Assembly: GCA_963808725.1 (NCBI GenBank)
Contig: CAWEGO010000002.1
Coordinates: 62,001-126,000 of the forward strand
DNA: 64,000 bases
Direction of reading: 5' to 3'
DNA from: JAHFUA01 sp963808725
Lineage (GTDB): Bacteria; Acidobacteriota; Terriglobia; Terriglobales; Acidobacteriaceae
The notes beneath the pieces were generated by a model that saw nothing but the letters and a program-made list of their open reading frames with translations, made no database searches and was not told the DNA's origin. Positions 25,500-33,735 of the stretch are shown piece after piece. Every line of letters begins with the position of its first letter. Within the stretch, counting starts at the first letter, position 1. Made by a program: the position numbers and the translations under genes.

Positions 25500-26516
25500 C
25501 CTGAGCTGTACCTTTCGCAACATGCGGATCGGCTCGTAATCCTGGATGAGATTCATCGTCTGCCTGGCATATTCCAAACGCTGCGCAGCGTAATTGATCG
25601 CAAGCGTCGGGCGGGGAGAAAAGCAGGTCAATTTCTGCTGCTCGGTTCCGCGTCCATTGATCTCATGCACCAATTGGCAGAGACGCTAGCCGGCCGAATC
25701 GCTTACCTCGAACTGACTCCATTTACGGCTGCTGAAGTTGGTGAGACCAGCCCCTCGGCTACCGACAGGTTGTGGCTGAGAGGAGGATTTCCTGAAAGCT
25801 TTCTGGCCGACGATGACCAAGCCAGCTTTGAGTGGCGCACGGCCTTCATTCAAACCTACCTCGAGCGCGACGTGCCCGCACTCGGTCCCCGAGTTCCGGC
25901 AGAGACTCTGCGCCGTTTCTGGCAGATGTTGGCCCACAATCAGGGACAGATGTTGAACGCCGCCCAGCTAGCCGCAGGCCGAGGAGTGAGCGGCCACACG
26001 GTCGCCCGCTACCTGGACATTCTGGTGGACTTGCTTCTCGTGCGGCGGCTACAGCCCTGGGCTGCGAATGTAAGAGAGCGGCTGGTGCGATCTCCGAAGG
26101 TGTACGTGCGGGACAGCGGTTTGGTTCATGCTCTGCTGGGTATTCGTACTCAGGAAGAACTGCTCGGGCATCCAGTTGTTGGCCCGAGCTGGGAGGGCAT
26201 GGTAATCGAGAACATTCTCACTAGCCTTCCCGAGATCGCTCGCCCATGGTTCTATCGAACCGCGGTAGGTGCGGAAATCGACCTCGTACTCCAATTCGGT
26301 CCCAAGAACACTTGGGCCATAGAAGTTAAGCGTTCGATCAGCAATCCCGCACCCAGTAAGGGCTTCCACCTCGGCTGCGCCGATCTCAAAGTCACTCGCC
26401 GAATCGTTCTCTACCCCGGAAGGAATTGCTTTCCTCTTGATTCGAAGACAGAAGTGATGCCATTAGACCGGCTCGTTGAGGAACTTCAGGTCTCCGCAAG
26501 GCGCAGGCTCCAGTAG
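25500..26516 (+). pseudogene. DUF4143 ATPase lacking its N-terminal segment
   Basis: The plus-strand frame begins PELYLSQHADRLVILDEIHR (Walker B with LDE), continues FLLLGSASIDLM (sensor region), then GRIAYLELTPFTAAEVG, WRTAFIQTYLERDVPALGPR and the DUF4143 nuclease-like C-terminus with GAEIDLVLQFG and WAIEVKRS (an E-x-D...E-x-K pattern like the PD-(D/E)XK fold). About 340 residues remain. The missing N-terminus with Walker A is inverted next door at 25276-25488. As it stands no start codon gives the ATPase; internal ATG at 25665 would yield only the C-terminal domain. Family members are ATPases of unknown role, sometimes linked with toxin-antitoxin islands. Confidence 0.85.
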
Positions 26517-26809
26517 AGCAAGTGGTAGGCTCTCGTTGGCAGGCTGTCACACGAGAAGTCACTCCGACGTTCAAACTTTCCGTGCTCGATACTCGACAGA
26601 TATGCCTGACTAATACCGATGCGGCAGCCAAGCTCCGCCTGAGTCACGTCGAACCCACGCTGTTGGCGGATCCGTCGGCCAACCACACCCCAGTCAACCG
26701 TGATGGAAGTTGGTCGTTTTGCGCTTGACTTCATTGGCTCAGGAGGTGCGACGTCGGAGAGGTGAACGAATCGCGGCCGTGCCCGTCGCATGTCGTCGTC
26801 ATCGCTCAA
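26486..26809 (-). CDS. XRE-type helix-turn-helix protein, C-terminus altered
   Basis: Contains a Cro/C1-type DNA-binding domain (VVGRRIRQQRGFDVTQAELG, then CRIGISQAYLSSIEHGK) at about residues 40-82. After KFE the expected final helices are replaced by RRSDFSCDSLPTRAYHLLYW, which does not look like the family, and the end overlaps the 3' end of the convergent ATPase gene by 31 bases. The gene was probably truncated at a junction. Could have been an antitoxin or a regulator. Confidence 0.6.
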   Translation of the reverse strand: MSDDDDMRRARPRFVHLSDVAPPEPMKSSAKRPTSITVDWGVVGRRIRQQRGFDVTQAELGCRIGISQAYLSSIEHGKFERRSDFSCDSLPTRAYHLLYWSLRLAET

Positions 26810-26834
26810 GGTGCGGTTCCCTTGGCCCGGAGTC

Positions 26835-27362
26835 TCATAACTGCCCTGCCGTTTTCAGGTCGGCGGCGAAGGTGGCGAGCGACATTACGAGCGTCAGAGG
26901 CTTGTTGCTCAAAGGCACAGCGCCGTAATTGGTGTACCACTGGGCCGCGCGGTCGTTCTTTGCATCGATGATGAGCACAACGCCCCCGACTTCAGCCGCA
27001 GCGCGCAGGCAGCGCCGCGCGGCAGCGGCAAGGAGCTGGCCGCCGAGACCTTGGCCTTGCCAGCGCAGGTCTGTAGCAATGCGTGCGAGCCGGAACCCAG
27101 GCACATCGTGCCGGGCGAGACCGCGGCGAACCGTCTCCGGCGTGTCGGCGTAAGCCATAGCGCCCGGAGCCAGGCTGTAGAACCCAAGGATGGTCTTGTT
27201 GTCTGCGTTGTCAATTGCGAGGAACGTTTTCGCGGCACCGAATTCATGGCTTGGGCGGGCGTAACGCTGCAAGAAGTCATTCATGGGCGGGTCGCCACAG
27301 TCGAAAGATTTCCGATCATGCTTTTTCAAGATCGGCTCTTCGTGCCAGGCGGGAAGGCTCAT
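26835..27362 (-). CDS. GNAT-fold acetyltransferase toxin (TacT-like)
   Basis: A 175-residue GCN5-type acetyltransferase of the kind that acetylates aminoacyl-tRNA and stops translation. The acetyl-CoA motif RWQGQGLGGQLLAAAARRCL is complete, and the catalytic Tyr region WYTNYGAVPL is present near the C-terminus; the start has the typical CGDPPMNDFLQRYARP. It overlaps the upstream DUF1778 antitoxin gene by four bases (ATGA), the usual arrangement. Both genes look intact, so the module may be active. Confidence 0.9.
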   Translation of the reverse strand: MSLPAWHEEPILKKHDRKSFDCGDPPMNDFLQRYARPSHEFGAAKTFLAIDNADNKTILGFYSLAPGAMAYADTPETVRRGLARHDVPGFRLARIATDLRWQGQGLGGQLLAAAARRCLRAAAEVGGVVLIIDAKNDRAAQWYTNYGAVPLSNKPLTLVMSLATFAADLKTAGQL

Positions 27363-27649
27363 ACCCGCTTCCGCGTCGGTTTCGGCATTGCGGCGATGGC
27401 TGCCCGCAGCTTGGCTTTCGGCACAGGCGGGTTTTCGAGCAGGTTCAGCACCAAGAGGCTGTCGCGCTCGGACAGAACGATGCGTTCTGATTCCTCGATC
27501 ACAGCCTTGGCCTCCCGCAAAGCGGGTTGCAGAACAAAGTCCGTCAGGTCTGTGTTCCTCAACGCCGCCGCGCGCATGAGCGTGGCCTTTTGCTCCGGCC
27601 GCAGCCGGAGGTTCATTCGCTTGTTGTCGTCCACGGCCACTCTAGGCAT
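27359..27649 (-). CDS. DUF1778 ribbon-helix-helix antitoxin
   Basis: A 96-residue antitoxin partner of the GNAT toxin. The N-terminal ribbon-helix-helix (KRMNLRLRPEQKATLMRAAA) binds DNA; a C-terminal tail (ERDSLLVLNLLENPPVPKAK) is the part that wraps the toxin in this family. GAGGAGG lies just upstream of the start. It probably represses its own promoter through the repeat at 27663-27683. Confidence 0.9.
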   Translation of the reverse strand: MPRVAVDDNKRMNLRLRPEQKATLMRAAALRNTDLTDFVLQPALREAKAVIEESERIVLSERDSLLVLNLLENPPVPKAKLRAAIAAMPKPTRKRV

Positions 27650-27662
27650 AGGCGCCTCCTCA

Positions 27663-27683
27663 TGTACTTATTAAAAGCGTACA
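27663..27683 (-). promoter_or_regulatory. Probable operator of the GNAT toxin-antitoxin module
   Basis: TGTAC and GTACA flank an 11-base AT-rich centre directly upstream of the antitoxin ribosome site. Ribbon-helix-helix antitoxins commonly bind such short inverted repeats overlapping the promoter. Binding is inferred from position and symmetry only. Confidence 0.5.
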
Positions 27684-27705
27684 CGATTAGGAGGGGCTTG
27701 TCAAT

Positions 27706-28140
27706 TTACGCGTTCTGGAATTCTTCACCGCCCTCTTGTGCGCCTAGCTGCTGTCGTTGATGGATCACTTTGCCGTCAAAAATCGTCATCAGCACCTGCA
27801 CCCTTTCAATCGAGACCGGGTCGACTGGAAAGACATCGTCCGATAGGATCACAACATCTGCAAGCTTGCCAGGTTCAAGCGATCCCTTGATGGCCTCCTC
27901 GCCTGATGCGTACGCTGGCACAACCGTGTAGGCGTGAACCGCTTCAGTCACGGAGACCCTCTGCTCAGGCACCCACCCTCCTGGATGTTTGCCGTCCAGA
28001 CTCCGCCGCGTTAGTGCAGCATAGATGCCGAGCAACGGGCTGATGGGGTGCAACCCACCAATCCGACCCGAAAGCCATGACTGCGCCCGAGTCCCCGGCA
28101 AATTGTTGATGCCCGATGGCATACCATTTCGCTTGCCCAA
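27706..28140 (-). pseudogene. C-terminal fragment of a YtcJ-like amidohydrolase, frameshifted
   Basis: Minus-strand frames give FGQAKWYAIG and AGAVMAFGSDWWVAP, then after a frame change ISPLLGIYAALTRRSLDGK, GWVPEQRVSVTEAVHAYT and KGSLEPGKLADVVILSDD. This is the C-terminal third of Amidohydro_3 family enzymes, with the conserved GSDWPV metal-ligand motif (here GSDWWV). The frame changes at about 28040 and the N-terminal two-thirds are absent, the sequence being joined at about 28145 to a toxin gene on the other strand. Confidence 0.8.
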
Positions 28141-28149
28141 AGGTGTCCA

Positions 28150-28502
28150 TTGGAGTACAAGAGGAAAGTGCAAACCGTTGTCGAAACACCTTCATACCTC
28201 GCTATTGCTGGAAAACTCTTCGGCCAGCAGAAGCGTGAGGACATTGTTGCAATGGTTGCAGCGGATCCCGAGTGCGGCGATGTCATGTCGGGTACTGGTC
28301 GATTTCGGAAAATTCGTGTGGCGCGGGAAGGCATGGGCAAGAGCGGTGGGGCGCGTGTCGTGTACATTTGGCGCAACGACAAATTTCCGGTTTCCCTCAT
28401 CACGGTCTTTCCGAAAAGCAAGAAGGCCAATTTGACTAAGGCCGAGCGCAACGCGCCCTTAAGAAGCGTGCCGGCGATATTTTTGACAGTTACAGGAGGT
28501 AA
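28150..28502 (+). pseudogene. RelE/HigB-type toxin with C-terminal frameshift
   Basis: RelE/ParE-superfamily mRNA interferase: VETPSYLAIAGKLFGQQKRE, GDVMSGTGRFRKIRVARE, RVVYIWRNDKFPVSLITVFP and KANLTKAERN. After ERNA the frame breaks: dropping one C in the CCC near 28456 gives LKKRAGDIFDSYRR and a TAA at 28500-28502 that merges with the AGGAGG site of the antitoxin, as expected for the intact gene. As sequenced the frame runs to 28509. The last residues matter for some family toxins, so activity may be lost or reduced. Confidence 0.8.
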
Positions 28503-28505
28503 CCG

Positions 28506-28898
28506 ATGAAAACCGCATTTGAAGAACTAATGACAGGACTGGACGAGGTTGAGGCTTTTCTCGCAGGAGAGCACAAGGGCTTCAAGGTGCATGTGCCGGA
28601 CGAAGTTGACGTAAAAAGCATACGTACCAAGCTCAACATGACCCAATTCCGCTTTTCTGACACTTTCGGCTTCAGCCTTGATGCCATCAAGCATTGGGAA
28701 GGCGGACGGCGCACGCCAGAAGCGCCAGCCCGTATACTGCTTACCGTGATTGCCAAGAATCCGGCTGCTGTCATCACCGCCCTTCATCCGAAGGCTTTTG
28801 CGAAAATCGTCACAAAGCGGGGCGGCAAAGTTCACTGTAAACCCAAGAATGCCAAGAAATCCGCCAGCAATCGTGCGGGTATGTTAGCGCCGATTTAA
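28506..28898 (+). CDS. HigA/NadS-like XRE antitoxin
   Basis: Antitoxin partner of the RelE-like gene. The helix-turn-helix core is KLNMTQFRFSDTFGFSLDAI followed by KHWEGGRRTPEAPARILL and VIAKNPAAVITALHP, typical of antitoxins encoded downstream of their toxin. AGGAGG lies seven bases before the ATG. About 30 extra basic residues follow the usual end (ALHPKA), possibly because the normal stop was lost. Confidence 0.85.
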   Translation: MKTAFEELMTGLDEVEAFLAGEHKGFKVHVPDEVDVKSIRTKLNMTQFRFSDTFGFSLDAIKHWEGGRRTPEAPARILLTVIAKNPAAVITALHPKAFAKIVTKRGGKVHCKPKNAKKSASNRAGMLAPI

Positions 28899-29108
28899 TC
28901 TCGACTTTCCAGCTCCTGAAAGGGAATTCAGGCATGAGCTCGAACTCGATCCCCGCAATAGCTACACGCTTGAACTTTTGCACACGACCTGAGAGCGAAA
29001 ACCCTGCACTGAATCCGATACTACTGATCCTCTCCTGTAACGATCCAATCGATGCTCTTTCCCGTATGAGCGCGCAATCTTAGTAGTACGTCGAGAGTTG
29101 GCGCACGA

Positions 29109-29495
29109 ACGTACCAGACCCCGACGCTGTTCGACGGCTTCAACCTCACCCAGCCCTCCGCGGAACTCCATTATCCCGCTGGCGTGGCGGTGGACAGCGC
29201 AGGCAACCTCTACATCGCGGACCAATTTAACCAGCGCATCCGCAAGGTGACTATCGCGCCGCCGCCGCCCCGCACCATAACTGTCACAAACACGAACGAT
29301 AGCGGCGCCGGCTCGCTGCGAAACGCGATTGCAAGCGCTTCCCCCGGCGATACCATCAACTTCAGTCTTACCTATCCCGCCACCATCACGCTGGCCAGCA
29401 CGCTCACGATTAGCACGAGCCTTACGATCAGCGGTCCGGGCGCGGCCAATCTTGCGATCAGCGGAAACAACGCTGTCGAGGTTCTTGTCGTCCCC
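29109..29495 (+). pseudogene. Internal fragment of an extracellular NHL/beta-helix protein
   Basis: Reads TYQTPTLFDGFNLTQPSAEL, then an NHL repeat (YPAGVAVDSAGNLYIADQ), a Pro linker (IAPPPPRTITVTNTNDSGAG) and the start of a parallel beta-helix repeat (SLRNAIASASPGDTINF). Long secreted proteins of this design are common in Acidobacteria. Both ends are missing; homology stops at SGNNAVEV where a PilZ-like fragment begins. Confidence 0.7.
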
Positions 29496-29653
29496 GAGCC
29501 AGGGACCGGAGATCACACTCACGGAGAGTATTCGAGTGCGCTGCAAGGGCAAGGTGGTACGGGTGGTGGGCGGCATCAAGGGCGGCAAGAGGAGTGGCTG
29601 CGGTGATCGAACAATCCGATTTTGTCACCGGGGATGATCCGCGCTTCTCTTAG
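29496..29653 (+). pseudogene. PilZ-like C-terminal fragment with frameshift
   Basis: One frame gives EITLTESIRVRCKGKVVRVV; after a one-base shift near 29575 the next frame gives RGVAAVIEQSDFVTGDDPRF and a stop. Together these look like the second half of a PilZ domain (IRVRC-GKVVRV ... GVAAVIE-YDF). It is fused to the NHL fragment and has no start of its own. Confidence 0.6.
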
Positions 29654-29717
29654 CTCGTAACCCGACAACCATCCGGGGGGCGCTGGTTTCATCGCCCATC
29701 TTCGAGGAGTGAAGCCC

Positions 29718-30479
29718 GTGCAAGATCCTCAAGATCTTTCGGATTCGGCGCAGGACGTTCCGACCGACACCCGCCACCCGCTGCCCCAGTCGACCAACCC
29801 GGCAGCCGAGCTTGCCGCACCCGCAGCCTGGGAGCGGTTCAAGAGCGAACTGGGCGAGGCCGCCCAGCTGTGCGATGCGCAGGAAGTCTCGGTCATGAAC
29901 GCCATCTTCAGCGAACTCATGCGTCCGACGATATACCCGGACGCGGTGTTCGATTTGGTGGTCGAGAGCGCGGCCACGCTGACCGGGGCCAGCGGGTCGG
30001 CCATCGCTTTGGCGGAGGGCGGCAAGTTCGTGTGCCGCGCTACCTACGGCAGCACTGCCCCACCTCTAGGCACGCGCCTGGACCCCAGTTCCGGGCTCTC
30101 GGGCTTGTGCGTGCGTACCGGCCACCAACTGCGCTGCGACGACGCCGAACGCGACCCTCGCGTGGACAGCGAGCTCACCCGCCAGACCGGCATCCGCTCC
30201 ATCAGCGTGGTGCCGCTGATCAAGGACGGCAAGCTGGTCGGCATCTTCGACATCCTCTCCACCCGCGCCCATGCCTTCGAAAAGAAGCAGACCGAGATCC
30301 TGCAGCGCATCGCCAAGCTGGCAGTGCTCACCATGACCCGCCTGGGCGAGCTTCGCGGCAAGAGCATCGAGCGCAAGGCCCGAGGGCGGTGGTGGTGGGT
30401 GCTGAGCCTGATAGTGTTCGCTTTCCTTATCGGCTTCGCCGCCTCGCGCTGGCTCGGCCCGCTGCTCCTGGGAAAGTGA
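29718..30479 (+). CDS. GAF-domain protein with C-terminal membrane anchor
   Basis: A 253-residue protein with one GAF domain (about 70-215: GASGSAIALAEGGKFVCRAT, then GLCVRTGHQLRCDD and ISVVPLIKDGKLVGIFDILS) and a C-terminal transmembrane helix (WWWVLSLIVFAFLIGFAASR). GTG at 29718 has GAGGAG at ideal spacing and is preferred to GTG at 29709, which overlaps that site. GAF domains bind small molecules; there is no catalytic output domain, so it probably signals through a partner. It stands alone. Confidence 0.8.
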   Translation: MQDPQDLSDSAQDVPTDTRHPLPQSTNPAAELAAPAAWERFKSELGEAAQLCDAQEVSVMNAIFSELMRPTIYPDAVFDLVVESAATLTGASGSAIALAEGGKFVCRATYGSTAPPLGTRLDPSSGLSGLCVRTGHQLRCDDAERDPRVDSELTRQTGIRSISVVPLIKDGKLVGIFDILSTRAHAFEKKQTEILQRIAKLAVLTMTRLGELRGKSIERKARGRWWWVLSLIVFAFLIGFAASRWLGPLLLGK

Positions 30480-30534
30480 GCGGGGCTGCAATCGAGTTGC
30501 GCGCTCAACTCCTTCACGAATTTGTAGTTGTAGT

Positions 30535-30852
30535 CTACTTTCCGTATTGCTTAGCAGCTTTGCCAATCGATGGACCGGCCTTGGCAAGATCTTGCGGGTT
30601 CATGACCGGCCGCAACGAGACTTTTGCGTTGAACGCGAGAAACCAGGGCTCAGCGACCGCCGGAATCTGTGATGTGTCCTTCATGTCGAACACGATGGAG
30701 CCTGACCGTTGGCCGCTGTCGTCCGCGAAGAAATAGGCCGCTTCCGGCTTGAGATCGGCCAGAATTTGCTCGATCGTAGGACCCAGAGTTCCATCTTTGG
30801 CGGCGGCATTGCCGGCCTCCGCGGGAATCGATACTCTCAGCAACATTCGCAT
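30535..30852 (-). CDS. Small hypothetical protein (DUF3303-like, 105 aa)
   Basis: Begins MRMLLRVSIPAEAGNAAAKD and contains AAYFFADDSGQRSGSIVFDM and IPAVAEPWFLAFNAKVSLRP, a ferredoxin-like alternation. I recall similar proteins widely annotated as hypothetical or DUF3303-type; no function is known to me. AAAAGGAGG precedes the ATG at good spacing, so it is surely translated. Isolated gene. Confidence 0.75.
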   Translation of the reverse strand: MRMLLRVSIPAEAGNAAAKDGTLGPTIEQILADLKPEAAYFFADDSGQRSGSIVFDMKDTSQIPAVAEPWFLAFNAKVSLRPVMNPQDLAKAGPSIGKAAKQYGK

Positions 30853-31076
30853 ATGGTTTTCCTCCTTTTAAAGGCGGGGGAGGATTATACCCGACTGGTG
30901 TGCGGAAGGGCCTTCGATCCCCCACCGCAGAGCCTCGCGGTCGCACCAGATCGCACAAATCGCGACGGTCCGAGCCTGGGCTGATCGGGATTACGCTCGC
31001 ACTGATCGTCTGGCGCGCTGCTACTCGTTAGGTTGTTAGGCCGGTACTTAGCCTCGATTGCATCGAACGTTCAGCT

Positions 31077-32857
31077 TCACTGCAACTTCGCGTACTCCGC
31101 CTTGGCCTGCTTCAAGATGGGGATGTCGAGGTCGGCGTCTTTCCACAGGGCCAGAAAATCCTGATAAGCAGCGCGGGCTTTGGCTGCATCGGTCTGCTGG
31201 GCATAGGCGCGAGCCAGGTAAAGCTCGGCAAGGCCCATCAGCGGATCTCCGATGTAGGCGCCTCTCAAGTTCAACACGGCTTGAAACTCCTGTGCGGCTT
31301 GAGCGGGCTGGTGGTTCAGCAGATAGGCGCGACCGCGGGTAAAGTGGATGTCAGTTGTACCCCTGTCATACGGTTCGCCGGCTTTCAGCACATCGATCGC
31401 TTTGGCGGCCTCGCCGTGGTTCATGAGTAGAATGGCCTGTACAACGGGGATGAGCATGGTCTGGAACTTGGTGTCCAGAGGACGGCGGCGGCTTACATCG
31501 TCGATCCAACGCCGGGCCTGGATTTCATTGGCGGCAAGGGCCGCAATTTCAGCCGAGAGGATGGCAACGTCGGGGCTGTTCGCGAGGGCCAGAGCTACGG
31601 TCGCCTGGGAGACCGGCTTGTTCTTATCGCCCGTATCGCCGAAGAGCAAATCGATCCAGGCTGGAATCTGAATCGCATCGGCCTGGTTCTCTGTAAGACC
31701 GAGACGCTTAGCCAGCTCTTCCCCTTGGGCGTAGATTTCGCGCGCGTTCTGCCGTTGGCCGAGCGCTAGGGCCAACCCGGCCTGGTTAGCTAAAATCCAC
31801 TGCAGCTCAAGAGTAGGCGAGGTCTTGACGAAAGCTTCTTCGCGCTCCTGCGCGGTCTTGTCGTCTTGAACCAGGGCAATGATGTAGAAACTGGCATGCA
31901 TGAGGATTGCGTTGCTGGTCTTTTGCAGGCCTGAATTTATTACTGCTTTGGCCTCGTCGAATCTCCCAAGCGCAGTGTAGCAATAACCCGCATTTACATA
32001 TCCGTACCAGGAATCAGGCTCCAAGCGAATCGCTTCGAGGGTATTAATCAAGGCTTTGTCAAAGTCGCCGAGTGCTTGATAAGCGACCGATAGATTGACG
32101 CGCGGCGCCGAATCATTAGCATAAGTTCGGACGTAAAGCTCCAGTGCCTGGATATGCTGTTCCAACTGGCCCGTGCCGTCGTAGTATTTTCCAGTGATGT
32201 AGAATTTTTCCCGCTCACTCGCGCGCTCTCTCAATTCAAACGCTTTCTGAAAGTTCTGTCGGGCAAGGTCTACCTGGCCAACGGTCAAGTACTGGTTGCC
32301 AAGGCGGGCATAGGCCATGGCAAAATTCGGGTCGAGTTCGATGGCGCTCTGGTACAACGCAAATGGGGGCAAGTGCATCGCCTCTTTCGCGCAACTCATC
32401 CCCCTGCGTGAAGGCCTTCAAAGCTTCGAGCGACGAAGTGGTAACCTCCTGCAGGGGCTTGTCAAACTTCTGAACTGAGGCCAGTGATTCGCCGAGCTTG
32501 CCGCGCAGCTTGTCCGCGCCCACACCCAGTGCATTCAACACCTGTTCCTTGCTCTTTGCCTGCTCCTGTACCTGCGCCAGCGAGTCGCCCGTGGCAGCGT
32601 TGATCGCCTCCAACGTAATTACATATTCATTCCCCAACGGTGCAACGGCCCCGGTGAGCATGGCCTTTATACGAGCACGCTGGCAAATTTCCCGGCCAAT
32701 GTCATTGGTGATACGTGTTTCGAGCGGTCTACCCATCAGCTTTAGTGTCTGTTGCACCTTGGAGTCTGGAACGACGTTGAGATAAGGCGATTGCCCGAGA
32801 CTCACAGCCAGCGCCTTCTTGAGAGTGCTATCGAACACCGGATCACCGGTCGTATTA
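31077..32857 (-). pseudogene. TPR half of a Ser/Thr kinase-TPR protein, frameshifted
   Basis: Continuation of the kinase gene at 33736-34655 beyond the IS element. It resumes TTGDPVFDSTLKKALAVSLG, then an adenylate-cyclase-like periplasmic region (LTGAVAPLGNEYVITLEAIN, TTSSLEALKAFTQGDELRE) and, in another frame, TPR repeats (ALYQSAIELDPNFAMAYARL, LRLEPDSWYGYVNAGYCYTAL-like). The frame change lies at the five-G run 32365-32369; removing one base restores ALAPFALYQSAIELD. The C-terminal 400 residues are otherwise intact. In Acidobacteria such proteins form a large kinase-TPR family. Confidence 0.88.
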
Positions 32858-33735
32858 GAGCTGGTTTCATAAATACCTCAGCGTGATGAGCAAGCAAGCG
32901 AGATGGAAAAAGCCGCGATAGATGCCCAGGATGCGGTCTTGGCGCACCAGCAGGCGACGGTAGTTCTGGAGCCACGCGAAGGTGCGCTCGATTTTCCATC
33001 GCTTCTTGTACCGTCGAAGTTTGCGGCCGTCTTGCCTCCACCAGCGTTGCCGGTTGCGGCGATGGGGAACCAGCAGTTCGATACCGCGTCGCCGGAGTCG
33101 CTCGCGCAGCGGGTCGGAGTCGTAAGCCCGGTCCGCAATTACGCGCCGGGGCCTCTGCCGTGGACGACCACGTCCCCAGGCCGGCACCTTCACTTCCGCG
33201 AGCGTGCTTTCCGCCAGCGCGACCTCGGCCGGTGAAGCGCTCGCCAGTTGCGCTCCCAGTGGAATGCCCTGGCCATCGACCAGTACCATCCACTTCGTGC
33301 CCTTGCCGCGCTTGGTTTTGCCAACTCCAGCGCCCCCTTTTTCGCGGACACGAAGCTGCCGTCCAGGAAGGTCTCATCCCAGTCCAGCAGGTCGTGGTGG
33401 TTGAGGGCGGCCAGCAGTTGCCGCCAAGCTTCCAGCCATACGCCATCTTCCTCCCACTGCTTCAGTCGCCGCCAGCAGGTTGGACCACTGGGGTAGTCCG
33501 CGGGCAGGTCGCGCCAGCGGGCTCCGGTCTTCAGCACCCACAGGATTCCTTCCACACAAGCTCGGTTGGCAGCCCAGGGCCGTCCGCGCCCATCTCGCCT
33601 TCGCCTGGGTTGAGGGAACAAATACTCGATCAGCGCCCACTGCCGGTCGCTCAGCCGCATGTCCCAGCCAAGCGCAATGCGGCCTTCAGTCGTAAGTGCC
33701 TGACTTGAGCCCGAACCTATTTATGAAACCAGCTC
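32858..33735. mobile_element. IS5-family (IS427-group-like) insertion sequence, 878 bp
   Basis: Terminal inverted repeats GAGCTGGTTTCATAAATA are identical at both ends. The element is flanked by a 2-bp TA duplication (32856-32857 and 33736-33737). It encodes a two-frame transposase on the minus strand. Removing the element and one TA joins the flanking sequence into ADFTNTTGDPVFD, perfectly restoring the kinase reading frame, which proves both boundaries. Size, TA target and overlapping frames fit IS427-group elements. Confidence 0.95.
32867..33660 (-). CDS. IS5-family transposase in two frames with probable -1 frameshift
   Basis: The first frame (33660 to 33190) carries MRLSDRQWALIEYLFPQPRR and the first catalytic Asp in DWDETFLDGSFV. 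The second (to 32867) carries the remaining catalytic residues, Asp in RRVIADRAYDSD and Glu in KRWKIERTFAWLQNYRRL. The frames join at an A5G5 run (plus-strand 33333-33342): slipping back one base there gives FVSAKKGGAGVGKTKRG and on to MVLVDGQGIPLGA. Programmed -1 frameshifting at such runs is known for IS427-type elements. The transposase therefore appears complete and possibly active. Confidence 0.9.
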
